The translations under genes and the position numbers were made by a program. From a virus: a DNA stretch of 64,000 nt. Of the stretch, positions 52,235 to 60,243 are shown in pieces (position 1 is the first letter of the stretch; each line of letters begins with the position of its first letter). The DNA lies in IMG/VR virus record IMGVR_UViG_3300031227_000023, positions 25,916-89,915 of that record; one strand, written 5' to 3'. A model generated the notes under the pieces. It was not told the DNA's origin. It did not search any database and worked only from the letters and a program-made list of their open reading frames with translations.

Positions 52235-52965
52235 CAGATAATTCCTTCCTGCTGAAGCCGAGCCCATACCAACGGGTAGAAACGACGAAGATATTCAAAC
52301 TCTCCCCACCGCTCTCGGTTGCTGTCCCACAACCAACTCACACGCCTCTCATGCCGTTCCGATTTCCCCCACTCCCGATCATATGCAGGATGCAACGGCA
52401 ACCCATGCTCATCAATGTACGCCAACGAATCTGATCCATCCCAACGGCGCATGGGCCACGCGACCGCACAACCCCATCGCTTGCTCTGATAGACCGGACC
52501 AATCTTTGTAATTACTATTCGACGCGTTCTGCTCTCCGAAGATCGCAACCCGACAAACTCCAACACCACACCGCACTCCTGAATCACTTTGCGCACCGGA
52601 CCAATGATCGCTAGGTTGTCCGTCCCAGCGGCTGTGCGATGCGCATTATATCTACCCTTATCTAGTTTGATGTTGAGAGCGTCGCCAGTGGCAACTGCTA
52701 ATTCCAAACCGAGCTGATCGCACACCGCGCGCACCACACCCTCGCTCTCTGGTAGCTCCAATCCGCTATCGTTCCAGATCACCAACGGATCACAATATTG
52801 CGCCACAATGTGCGCCATGCTCACAGAATCTTTTCCTCCACTTACTGCAACAGCGATCTGCCCTGGATAGCGCGCTACGCAGTCACGCACGATACGATGA
52901 GCGTCATCGATAACGGACTGGTAGTGCGCAACATGCGACAGACGGTATGCTCGATCTTCTATCAT
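52234..52965 (-). CDS. CysH-like PP-loop ATPase (PAPS-reductase family), type IV-B-associated
   Basis: 243 residues sharing ATGA with ibrB and TGATG with csf3. The PP-loop AVAVSGGKDS (SGGKDS 42-47) is followed by VIWNDSGLELPES, VGLRSSESRTRR and AWPMRRWDGSDSLAYIDEHGLPLHPAY. These are features of the PAPS reductase/DndC-like family. A cysH-like gene is the well-known companion of type IV-B CRISPR loci, with unknown role. Direct coupling to csf3 makes this identification likely. Confidence 0.82.
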   Translation of the reverse strand: MIEDRAYRLSHVAHYQSVIDDAHRIVRDCVARYPGQIAVAVSGGKDSVSMAHIVAQYCDPLVIWNDSGLELPESEGVVRAVCDQLGLELAVATGDALNIKLDKGRYNAHRTAAGTDNLAIIGPVRKVIQECGVVLEFVGLRSSESRTRRIVITKIGPVYQSKRWGCAVAWPMRRWDGSDSLAYIDEHGLPLHPAYDREWGKSERHERRVSWLWDSNRERWGEFEYLRRFYPLVWARLQQEGII

Positions 52966-53456
52966 TTCTCAGGCTTCCATGAGTTTGAATATTGATGATC
53001 GCGAAAGGCATGGGCAATCCCAAGTTGCTGCTTCAACCGCATAAATTCCTCCGGCTCCATCCCCAAGTTTTCACAAATCTCCTCATCTACAACACCGAGA
53101 TCTTCAAGCTGCACAACCAGCTCACTCATTCCCTCGACCTGGTGCATACCCTTGATCCGATTCATCAGCACGGTAAGCTGCACCGCGTCGTGATATGGGA
53201 TATCCATTACGACCGCAGACACCTCTTCCGCACCCATGCGCTTGAGCACTTCTAGCCTGTGATATCCATCCACAATCCGATACTTTTCCTTATCCGCATC
53301 CCACACCACGATCAGCGGAAAAAGAAACCCGTACTTCCCAATGCACTCCTGGAGCAAATTCATTTCCGTCGTCGGCATCCTGTTCGGGTTGTAGTCGTTT
53401 GCTATCACATCCACAAGCTTGATTACCCGCGATTCTCTTATAACAATTGATCCCAT
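52962..53456 (-). CDS. ibrB: IbrB-like ParB/sulfiredoxin-domain protein
   Basis: 164 residues with GAGGG before the ATG. ParB-type domain with IVDGYHRLEVLKRMG (DGYHR 63-67), preceded by NDYNPNRM and followed by helices. IbrB proteins are encoded next to IbrA, exactly as here (IbrA overlaps its start by 19 bases). The pair is known from E. coli prophage-like regions as regulators of ibp genes. Biochemical function remains unclear. Confidence 0.8.
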   Translation of the reverse strand: MGSIVIRESRVIKLVDVIANDYNPNRMPTTEMNLLQECIGKYGFLFPLIVVWDADKEKYRIVDGYHRLEVLKRMGAEEVSAVVMDIPYHDAVQLTVLMNRIKGMHQVEGMSELVVQLEDLGVVDEEICENLGMEPEEFMRLKQQLGIAHAFRDHQYSNSWKPEK

Positions 53457-54517
53457 TTTTCCCTCGTTCGTTTCGCGCGTTCCGATCCCTTAGTATCGAA
53501 GTGCCGACTGTCCTCATAATCATTGATGAGCAGCTGGCCTACCTGTCCCTTATAAATTCTCTCATTCTTCTCTTGCCTAGAAAACCTATTGGAAAACCGT
53601 TCGCGATGTTCCTGCTCTTGAACGTTCTCCAACAAAAAATCCCGAAACTCCAACCAACTCGAATAATGCTTAGGCAGCGTCTTGTTATCGAACACCAATT
53701 TCTCTGCACCGTACCGCGCGGCTGTAGAAATTCCGCCAATTCTCCGACACAACTTTTCGTATGTATCCGGCTCGTACTTCGGTAATGGGACAAGGCATCG
53801 AAAAGACTTCTCGTGGACGAGATTGGAGACACGCATTCCACGATAAATCGACTCCCCATTCATGAACATCAGATCGTAGACCTTGTTATATTTTATGCTG
53901 TAATCATAAAGGAATTTCCAAACATCGTACACCGTCCAATCGTACAACGGATAGAATTTCTTGACATCTCCATCCATCGTTCCCCACAAAATCCCACGCC
54001 ATCCAGGATACTTCGTCACCGCCCGATAGCGGAGAACTCCTTCCTCTGCACGAATCCCAACTAGATATGCAGCATCAGTATTTAGCTGCTCATACCATTT
54101 GAAAAATGTATAGAACCGATCTCCGTACTCACCTTCGATACTGTGAATTGCCAGCGGATCTTTCTCACGCATCCACTTCTCACCAGGCCCCCACGCGTGA
54201 AGAAAGTAATCGGTATACGATGTGGCATTGGTCAAATACACAGGAACCTGATACCACGCCGGGATCACATTCGGATGTTGCATCATATCTTGCATCACAT
54301 CAATGGACGCCTGGTACTCTGCTTCCTGATCCTGGAAAAACGCCACGATTTTTCTTCCACGCTTAATCGCCTCTTGCAAACACAGATAGTAAAGCACGCA
54401 ACTATCCTTGCCGCTCGACACCGAAACATTAATTGTCTCGAATTCATCGAACAGCATCGAAATGCGCTCTCGCGCCGCATCAAGCGTGTTTTGCTCTTGA
54501 TAGACTTTCCCGGCCAT
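53438..54517 (-). CDS. ibrA: IbrA-like PAPS-reductase family protein
   Basis: 359 residues. PP-loop VSVSSGKDSCVLYYL (SSGKDS 34-39), then VAFFQDQEAEYQASIDVM. A downstream region YLVGIRAEEGVLRYRAV, PLYDWTVYDVWKFLYDY and MRVSNLVHEKSFRCL matches the DUF3440-containing IbrA family. It is much longer than the CysH-like protein in the same island, so two distinct PP-loop enzymes are present. Substrate unknown; adenylyl-transfer chemistry is expected. Confidence 0.82.
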   Translation of the reverse strand: MAGKVYQEQNTLDAARERISMLFDEFETINVSVSSGKDSCVLYYLCLQEAIKRGRKIVAFFQDQEAEYQASIDVMQDMMQHPNVIPAWYQVPVYLTNATSYTDYFLHAWGPGEKWMREKDPLAIHSIEGEYGDRFYTFFKWYEQLNTDAAYLVGIRAEEGVLRYRAVTKYPGWRGILWGTMDGDVKKFYPLYDWTVYDVWKFLYDYSIKYNKVYDLMFMNGESIYRGMRVSNLVHEKSFRCLVPLPKYEPDTYEKLCRRIGGISTAARYGAEKLVFDNKTLPKHYSSWLEFRDFLLENVQEQEHRERFSNRFSRQEKNERIYKGQVGQLLINDYEDSRHFDTKGSERAKRTREKWDQLL

Positions 54518-55265
54518 ACCGAATCACCTCGTTATAGATTTTCATCCGCCGCTCTGATTCCTCGATTACGAATCGATACACTCCCAGGTTCGGCGCACTA
54601 ACCACGCCATTACCAAGAAACGAATCGTAAGATATCTTGATCCCATATCGCCTGTTCGCCAGCGATAAAAGTGAGTTGATCAACAACTTCGGCGTCGCGT
54701 ACCTTGCAAACACATCATCCTTAGCTGCCTGATACCACGCATCATCATCAGCATTCATCTCATACAACTCAAACTTCGTTGTCAGACAATCAAGATCAGA
54801 TATGGTGTCTGCAAGAAGTAGTCGAATATTTGGACCAGAAAGTCTGCAATCATTTTGATCACGATAAAACCATTTCTTCCACTCCGTCTCAAACGCATAG
54901 CTATGCGGGACATTAAATTTACCAACATTGGATATGGAGTAGTGATACCACAACCGCCACGGCTCGCCGATAAATGGCTTAGTATCCAGACAGATTTTCG
55001 GAATGCTTTTTGTCATGGTCTGCAAATACTCGTTAACCATCTCGCACCGGTTGCTCGGAGTGATGATCCGATTGAGCCCAACGACAACGATGAACGGTGG
55101 CGTCAGAGCCGTGTACCGCGCCTTGTATGCGCGGAACTCCATGTACTCTGCTCCCTTGATGTCCGGTATCCCATACCCAAATCCATCACGGTACAGCACC
55201 AGCGTCCCCGCCGGAAGCTCTGGCAGATATGGACACGCCGTATCACGCAGGAACTGTACGCGCAT
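54480..55265 (-). CDS. Island protein of unknown function
   Basis: 261 residues from ATG 55265 (strong GGGAGG site), overlapping the methyltransferase by 23 bases. N-terminal part PFIVVVGLNRIITPSNRCEMVNEYLQ; middle GEPWRLWYHYSISNVGKFNVPHSYAFETEWKKWFYRDQND; C-terminal helices (YATPKLLINSLLSLANRRYG). Alpha/beta with many aromatics; no motif I can assign. Its tight coupling to the methyltransferase and IbrA genes suggests a shared pathway. Confidence 0.65.
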   Translation of the reverse strand: MRVQFLRDTACPYLPELPAGTLVLYRDGFGYGIPDIKGAEYMEFRAYKARYTALTPPFIVVVGLNRIITPSNRCEMVNEYLQTMTKSIPKICLDTKPFIGEPWRLWYHYSISNVGKFNVPHSYAFETEWKKWFYRDQNDCRLSGPNIRLLLADTISDLDCLTTKFELYEMNADDDAWYQAAKDDVFARYATPKLLINSLLSLANRRYGIKISYDSFLGNGVVSAPNLGVYRFVIEESERRMKIYNEVIRYGRESLSRAKHA

Positions 55266-55893
55266 ACCGCCCTCCCAACTTGTTGACCAGATCAATTGCG
55301 ACAGCAAGCTTACGCGGATTAAGCTCTGCGCCGAGGAAGCATATACTCTCCCGATATGCAGCCACAGCCGTAAGCCCTCTGCCAGTACACATATCGCCAA
55401 CCACAAGTGGTCTCTCGTTTGCAATCACCGCACCCGGAGTATCCTCATCGTCCATCCCCGTGTAATTCTGCAACACAGGGGATGCGCCTCCGTACAACAA
55501 ATAGCATGAATGCTTACGATAGTATGTGATTTCCCACTGCTGCACGACCGGGAATAACGCTTCCAACCCAGCACGAAAATCAACACGATGCTGTTTTCCG
55601 ATCTCTAGATAACATGCGCGAGGCGCAATTGCACCAATCACTCTGAATAGATCCAGCATGAACGCATGGAACGAATTGACGTAATCACTACGGCCAGCAT
55701 TGGTAATGAACGCATTGACTTTCCCCTGACTCCATGGCGGGTCGCAATACAAAAGCTCGCATCCGAGCATGTGCGACGGCGCGCCATCTCGCAGATCATG
55801 CACAGCGACCGCCGACCGTCGTTCCTCATCCGTCCACAGTTCACCCTCCATAATCGGGTATCGCTCCCAACTGTCACCGTATCGCCATTTCAT
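55243..55893 (-). CDS. DNA adenine/cytosine amino-methyltransferase (DPPW motif)
   Basis: 216 residues. Motif IV DPPW is at 51-54 (LLYCDPPWSQGK). AdoMet-binding motif I-like VVGDMCTGRGL is at ~165-174 and FLGAELNPRKL follows. The order (IV before I) is that of permuted N6-adenine/N4-cytosine methyltransferases (MT-A70/beta-like). No target-recognition domain is evident. It overlaps csf1 by 20 bases and may mark phage DNA. Confidence 0.78.
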   Translation of the reverse strand: MKWRYGDSWERYPIMEGELWTDEERRSAVAVHDLRDGAPSHMLGCELLYCDPPWSQGKVNAFITNAGRSDYVNSFHAFMLDLFRVIGAIAPRACYLEIGKQHRVDFRAGLEALFPVVQQWEITYYRKHSCYLLYGGASPVLQNYTGMDDEDTPGAVIANERPLVVGDMCTGRGLTAVAAYRESICFLGAELNPRKLAVAIDLVNKLGGRYARTVPA

Positions 55894-56566
55894 CTATTAT
55901 CACACCCTTTCCAGGCAGCAAATACGACATCATGCGATACAGACCGCTTGACTGCTTGTCGCACGCCCACCGATGGAACTCCAACCACACCACTGGATCA
56001 CCACCAGCCAAATTATCGTACGCGCCACCCTGCACCGCAGCGCGTGGAACACCAGCAACGATAAAATCTTGCATCCGCTCAAACCACTCGGCCATACACT
56101 CGCGGTCAGAACAATCCACCACATCGGTTTCAAACGCCCATCGAACTGATCCATGAGCATTAACCGGAGCCACAAGCGCGCCGTGTTTCTTGTAGCTCGT
56201 AGTCACATACCCGCACCACTGACCTGTCGGAGGATCTGTAAACAGCATCTCCCGCGCCGCAGCATGATCAAGCAACACGAACCGCTCACCGTCACACCAC
56301 CACGATCCAAGCGCCTCTTTCCCGTGCTTGAGCGCAGTGTAAGCATCCACACCAATCCATGCGCTGTTCGGTGCCGGCAATCCACCCTGCGATGTAAACG
56401 ACGGACCAATGCTCTCAATACGCGGTACGCATTCCACCCGTTCACCTGTGATGCAGCAAATTTCCATCTTCCGTTTCTCCGGCAATTCGACCAGTCGGCC
56501 AAAGCGGTTTACGGCACCGCCCTGATTTCTCAGGGCTGCGGCAATGAGTTGAACAGCGTGCATCAT
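55874..56566 (-). CDS. csf1: Csf1-like protein (type IV CRISPR-Cas large subunit)
   Basis: 230 residues sharing ATGA with csf2. The motif ICCITGERVECVPRIESIGPSFTSQGGLPAPNSAW...GSWWCDGERFVLLD follows the Csf1 layout: zinc-ribbon half, then FT...P.S, then W...G..F.LL. In typical Csf1 a second Cys pair follows; here that position reads WIGVDAYTAL without Cys, so the zinc site may be incomplete. Csf1 takes the Cas8-like place in type IV complexes. Confidence 0.72.
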   Translation of the reverse strand: MMHAVQLIAAALRNQGGAVNRFGRLVELPEKRKMEICCITGERVECVPRIESIGPSFTSQGGLPAPNSAWIGVDAYTALKHGKEALGSWWCDGERFVLLDHAAAREMLFTDPPTGQWCGYVTTSYKKHGALVAPVNAHGSVRWAFETDVVDCSDRECMAEWFERMQDFIVAGVPRAAVQGGAYDNLAGGDPVVWLEFHRWACDKQSSGLYRMMSYLLPGKGVIIDEMAIR

Positions 56567-57795
56567 GATTCCTCAATCAGCGCACCGAACTCACGAAGGA
56601 ACTGTAGCACCTCATCCTTCCGATCGGCAAGGAAAGAATCATAAAGTTCTGAATCAGGCACATCGCGGAATTCGATTTCCACCTCTCCCATCCCACGCCG
56701 ATTCTCAGCACCGATCTTTCCACGCTCCTGCAAGAGAATCAGCCCACGCCCAAGCGCCGCCAATTCCACTGGCTGAATGTGCCTATCGTAATCTATGCCA
56801 CCATCCATAACCACGCCCGCCTTCATGCACTCGGCGTTCGCAATCATTCCACTATGATCCTCGTTCGGATCACGGACCTCCCTGTCATCTCTCCGGGTAA
56901 GAAACGTCCATGTCATCAGGTCAGAAACATCCAACACACCCGTACCCCACTGGATGCATCTCGGACGCAAATCAGCAATCTGTAGCCTACCTGGAATGAT
57001 CTTATTTCCAAGCGCAGTGCCCAGCAACGACAAGGCAGGAAGCATGTCGCGCAGCATCCTAAATCCATCAGTACGCAATGCACCGTTATTACCCAACAGC
57101 TTGCCAACCCGCTTCGAACTTTTTGCTCCACGCTCTTCAAGCGTACCTCCCGAATAGATCGACTGGAAAAACCACTGCTCAATTACAGGTCGATCACGCC
57201 GCGCCGACAAACCAAGTGATCGCAAAAAATGATCAGCAAGCAAGTCACGCATCTGGCCACGCAGCGCATTCGCCGCGTAGTATGGCAGTGCATCCACACG
57301 GCCATCCGTCGTAAGCGCATCCATCCGCCGAAATAGAGTAGAGTTTCCAGCCTTGCGATCATCCCCATGCACCAGCGGAGACAGGCACGTAACAGTCACT
57401 CCGACGTCATAAGAAGCACGCGGCATGACAATGCATCCGCTCACCTTCTCTTCGTCTAGCGGGATCGATTCAGCACACTCCGCACGTTGCTTATCATCCT
57501 GGATACCAGCGATCATCGCAGCAAGCCGTGGATGCAATCGCAGCCAACGGAGCACCATAGGCGCATCATCATTCCCGATGACTCGCAAAAAATTGTTCGT
57601 CGTATCCTCTGCAATATCACCAGAACCGGCATCCATCACAGAACAAAGCTGTTCAATACACAGCGCCATAGTAGGCTCTGTTGCCGCCTTGCGAATACGA
57701 TCAGAAAGCACATCTATTTTATTGCGCTTAGCCTTTAGGTTCGATGCCAACAAAATAGCTCTGATCATCTCGATCGTTCGAAGCAAAATGTACAT
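56563..57795 (-). CDS. csf2: Csf2-like protein (Cas7 group RAMP) with helical N-terminal extension
   Basis: 410 residues with GAGGTG before the ATG. Residues ~125-410 read as a Cas7/RAMP protein: VTVTCLSPLVHGDD...LPYYAANALRGQMRDLLADHFL, then WFFQSIYSGG, ALGNKIIPGRLQIADLRPRC, TWTFLTRRDDRE, and a C-terminal QERGKIGAENRRGMGEVEI. Residues 1-120 are helical (IDVLSDRIRKAATEPTMALCIEQL, MVLRWLRLHPRLAAMIAGI) and extra relative to ordinary Csf2. No separate small Cas11 gene is present, so this part could be a fused small subunit. Confidence 0.78.
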   Translation of the reverse strand: MYILLRTIEMIRAILLASNLKAKRNKIDVLSDRIRKAATEPTMALCIEQLCSVMDAGSGDIAEDTTNNFLRVIGNDDAPMVLRWLRLHPRLAAMIAGIQDDKQRAECAESIPLDEEKVSGCIVMPRASYDVGVTVTCLSPLVHGDDRKAGNSTLFRRMDALTTDGRVDALPYYAANALRGQMRDLLADHFLRSLGLSARRDRPVIEQWFFQSIYSGGTLEERGAKSSKRVGKLLGNNGALRTDGFRMLRDMLPALSLLGTALGNKIIPGRLQIADLRPRCIQWGTGVLDVSDLMTWTFLTRRDDREVRDPNEDHSGMIANAECMKAGVVMDGGIDYDRHIQPVELAALGRGLILLQERGKIGAENRRGMGEVEIEFRDVPDSELYDSFLADRKDEVLQFLREFGALIEES

Positions 57796-57804
57796 TTCAA
57801 CACC

Positions 57805-58590
57805 TCAAAAATAGTAAGAAAAAACACTCGCCTTATTCACCCTGACCACATAGCCAGAGCCGACATCCGGCTCACTCCATCGATGACTTCCATCCGGCTT
57901 CGGAGCCATCCGCTTCACGTCGTCGTCGCAGCACCAGACCTCGCAGTGGTCCTTGAAATCCCTACAGACATGCCCCTCGATCAGGCAGGTTTCTCCGCCA
58001 GCCTTGATCAACCGGGCATCAATGCCAACCCCGTGCCTGCACACGCCCTTGTCTGCCTGCACGTGCATGGGCAACCCTTCTTCCTTTTTCGTGACCAACC
58101 CACCCCGCCTGTCACACCCATCACAAGCCGCATCATAACGGATTCCATGCCTGCAACAATCATCAGCCGGGGATTGCAACACCATGCTTGGTTCCGTTGT
58201 CCACTTGTGATCACGCCCATGCGCATCAGATGCCTGCCCGATCTTCAGCCAATACCACGTATCAGGCTGCGCCCCATCACGCATCCAATCAAGGAACCAA
58301 CCACCCAACAATTCACCGGTTTCAGGGTCAGGACGAATGAAAGACACACCCCCCTGCGTTGGTCCCATCAGGCAAATACTCAACGCCTTCCCTGACCCAT
58401 GACCGCATTCATCCAACGCCCGATCAACAACAATAACCTTCAGGCTTGTTCCCAACAATTCACCCGCTGCATTCCGTGGCAAATCGAGCATAGAAAAGTT
58501 CACCAAATACAGATCACGGCTGCCATCAGGCTTCTGATCAAACTGATACAACGCCCCAACTTCCCCATGCCTTAATGAAAAAATTCCCAT
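57805..58590 (-). CDS. Cys/His-containing hypothetical protein at island upstream edge
   Basis: 261 residues; its first codons lie inside the right 45-bp repeat. N-terminal half is alpha/beta (DLYLVNFSMLDLPRNAAGELLGTSLKVIVVD, GGWFLDWMRDG). C-terminal half has CCRHGIRYDAACDGCDRRGG and VCRHGVGIDARLI...CLIEGHVCRDF, probable zinc sites formed by two similar CRHG-x-DA units. Function unknown. Confidence 0.62.
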   Translation of the reverse strand: MGIFSLRHGEVGALYQFDQKPDGSRDLYLVNFSMLDLPRNAAGELLGTSLKVIVVDRALDECGHGSGKALSICLMGPTQGGVSFIRPDPETGELLGGWFLDWMRDGAQPDTWYWLKIGQASDAHGRDHKWTTEPSMVLQSPADDCCRHGIRYDAACDGCDRRGGLVTKKEEGLPMHVQADKGVCRHGVGIDARLIKAGGETCLIEGHVCRDFKDHCEVWCCDDDVKRMAPKPDGSHRWSEPDVGSGYVVRVNKASVFSYYF

Positions 58591-58604
58591 CTTGCTTGCT
58601 CCTT
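58560..58604 (-). repeat. Right copy of 45-bp direct repeat
   Basis: Exact match to 50953-50997, 7,607 bp away. It contains the ribosome site and start of the gene at 57805-58590. Confidence 0.95.
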
Positions 58605-58608
58605 TTGA

Positions 58609-58893
58609 TTAGTACCCTTTTCGATGATAGCGAAACAACGTGCTTCTAATTCGCATCGTGTTCCCCACGCGCACATCAACCAACTTCGCCCGGCTTTGCG
58701 CCCTCCACACCCTTGCCCGTTCCCGCTGATTCAACACCTGCCACAACACTTGCGGCTTCATTGCAATCGCAATTTCCCACAGCCGATCAACGGATGGTAA
58801 ATATGCAACCACCACATCTGCCATTGCAGCAAGGAATGCGTCTTGACTCGCATGCACATCCGTCCTGTGCCTTTCATGGTCACTACGGTTCAT
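58609..58893 (-). CDS. Small protein, C-terminal paralog of 51002-51280
   Basis: 94 residues sharing ATGA with the upstream stop. Helical N-terminus (FLAAMADVVVAYLPSVDRLWEIAIAM). The C-terminal RERARVWRAQ...VDVRVGNTMRIRSTLFRYHRKGY matches the island-edge gene at 51002-51280. Function unknown. Confidence 0.6.
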   Translation of the reverse strand: MNRSDHERHRTDVHASQDAFLAAMADVVVAYLPSVDRLWEIAIAMKPQVLWQVLNQRERARVWRAQSRAKLVDVRVGNTMRIRSTLFRYHRKGY

Positions 58894-59552
58894 GACTTCC
58901 CCCCCCCAAACCATTGCTTCCAACAATCGGTGCAGTCATCAACCACACCAGGGCATTCATCATAATCGAACGGGCACACACCCCTTGCCACGTGCCGCAG
59001 GAACGCTTCAAGATTATCCCGTGGCACCCGAACCATCACACTCCGATCATGCGGCTTGGTTGAAAAAACAGGATCATCTTTGGCAGGAACGTCTGAACAT
59101 TGGGCACCACCTTCAATGTCTTCAATCAGGGCACTACATATCTTTATAACACCACCACACCAACACCTGTTTTCAACGGTGTTCGCTCTGCTTAAAAAAA
59201 TGGTTGCCCTTTCCAACTCTGCTTTTAATTTCGCAATGATTCCCTGTGACGCGTCCACCACACCTTGCTCATAAGTCTGCACCGGAACAGCAGGAACGTC
59301 TTCCGGTTGGGTGTCACTTGGGAACGGGTCAGGGATCGGATACCAACGCAGGATGCAATCAACATTGATTCCACCACAACTGCCAAACCCGTACACGTAC
59401 CCTTCCCCCAGATCCACCCGACCAATATCAATCTTCGGATGTTCCGGGTCAATCTCATTCAGCGCCCTGCAACCCAAATCATACTGAAACATAACACAAG
59501 CACTATCATCAGGCATGGCTTCCTGCGCATTGATCCAACGTGGCCTTGTCAT
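58890..59552 (-). CDS. DUF551-like protein with C-terminal Cys cluster
   Basis: 220 residues. Opening RPRWINAQEAMPDDSACVMFQYDLG and LRWYPIP match the DUF551 pattern (W-I-x-x-x-E-x-x-P-x-D...V-x-x-W-x-P). C-terminal CPFDYDECPGVVDDCTDCWKQWFGGG contains four Cys. The last Gly codons form a run of nine G on the coding strand (58899-58907), prone to slippage. Confidence 0.68.
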   Translation of the reverse strand: MTRPRWINAQEAMPDDSACVMFQYDLGCRALNEIDPEHPKIDIGRVDLGEGYVYGFGSCGGINVDCILRWYPIPDPFPSDTQPEDVPAVPVQTYEQGVVDASQGIIAKLKAELERATIFLSRANTVENRCWCGGVIKICSALIEDIEGGAQCSDVPAKDDPVFSTKPHDRSVMVRVPRDNLEAFLRHVARGVCPFDYDECPGVVDDCTDCWKQWFGGGKS

Positions 59553-59785
59553 GGCTTCACCAACCTTGCCAGTTCTTCACAGTCTGCCAAGACCGGAAGC
59601 ACCCGGTGCTTCAAAGCAGCACCAACCGCCATGATTAAATATTCATCAGTGATCCCTTCGCAATCACACACGTGTTTACTGATCCAATTGCGCCTTCCTT
59701 CAGTTCTGGAAGAAACCAAATCAAGCGCATCCCGAATCGGCATTACCCGCAACCCATCAATCACATCTTGAAACTTGTTAGCCAT
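59549..59785 (-). CDS. Small hypothetical protein
   Basis: 78 residues from ATG 59785 after GGGGTGAATC. Helical (FQDVIDGLRVMPIRDALDLVSS, YLIMAVGAALKHRVLPVLADCEELARLV). Overlaps the next gene by four bases. No family recognised. Confidence 0.58.
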   Translation of the reverse strand: MANKFQDVIDGLRVMPIRDALDLVSSRTEGRRNWISKHVCDCEGITDEYLIMAVGAALKHRVLPVLADCEELARLVKP

Positions 59786-59790
59786 CTGAT

Positions 59791-60243
59791 TCACCCCGCT
59801 TTCACTTTTTTTGCATTGGTCCTTTTCGTACCCCTTGGGCCACTAAACTTTTTCATCCACTCCAACGATGCAACCCGCTGCTTCAGCTTTTCAGGATCAT
59901 CCCGCAGTTCTTCAACACCCGCCTTCCTTAATCCATAAATCAATTGAAAGCACCGGTCTGAACAAGTCTTAGCACGCTTGCCCATTTCATCAGTGAACTT
60001 CCCCCCACACAGCACACATTCACGCACAGCCAACCGCCCACGCCCCCACGTGCCGTCAGCATGGTGCAACTTCGCATGGCACGCACGGCACATCGTCTTC
60101 AGATTTCCTTCACTGTTGTTTCTTATGTTTCCATCCATGTGGTGAACATCAAACGCAGGCTTGCCGCCAACATGCCCCTTGCCACACGCTTCACAATAAT
60201 CCTTCCTGAATTCCCCATACACATATTCGCCCGGCCTGCTCAT
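59791..60243 (-). CDS. HNH endonuclease
   Basis: 150 residues from ATG 60243. HNH core: YCEACGKG (17-22), FDVHHMDGNIRNNSEGNLKTMCRACHAKLHH, with His 34/35, Asn in the NN and Cys pairs for zinc. A second C-x2-C...C-x3-C finger follows (ECVLCGGKFTDEMGKRAKTCSDRC), similar to the zinc fingers of the intein endonuclease. Probably a free-standing homing or nicking enzyme. Confidence 0.85.
   Translation of the reverse strand: MSRPGEYVYGEFRKDYCEACGKGHVGGKPAFDVHHMDGNIRNNSEGNLKTMCRACHAKLHHADGTWGRGRLAVRECVLCGGKFTDEMGKRAKTCSDRCFQLIYGLRKAGVEELRDDPEKLKQRVASLEWMKKFSGPRGTKRTNAKKVKAG

Larger units (their letters stand above)
50953..58604 (-). mobile_element. 7.6-kb accessory island bounded by 45-bp direct repeats
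   Basis: Identical 45-bp repeats at 50953-50997 and 58560-58604 enclose the csf/ibr/methyltransferase genes. Each repeat is preceded on the coding strand by the end of a paralogous gene (51002-51280 and 58609-58893, both ending RYHRKGY). Genes 51557-57795 lack the phage's usual GGAGCA- and GGGGTGA-type leaders and use words such as GATCG more freely, suggesting separate ancestry. No integrase or transposase is present, so homologous exchange is the likely route. Confidence 0.65.
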
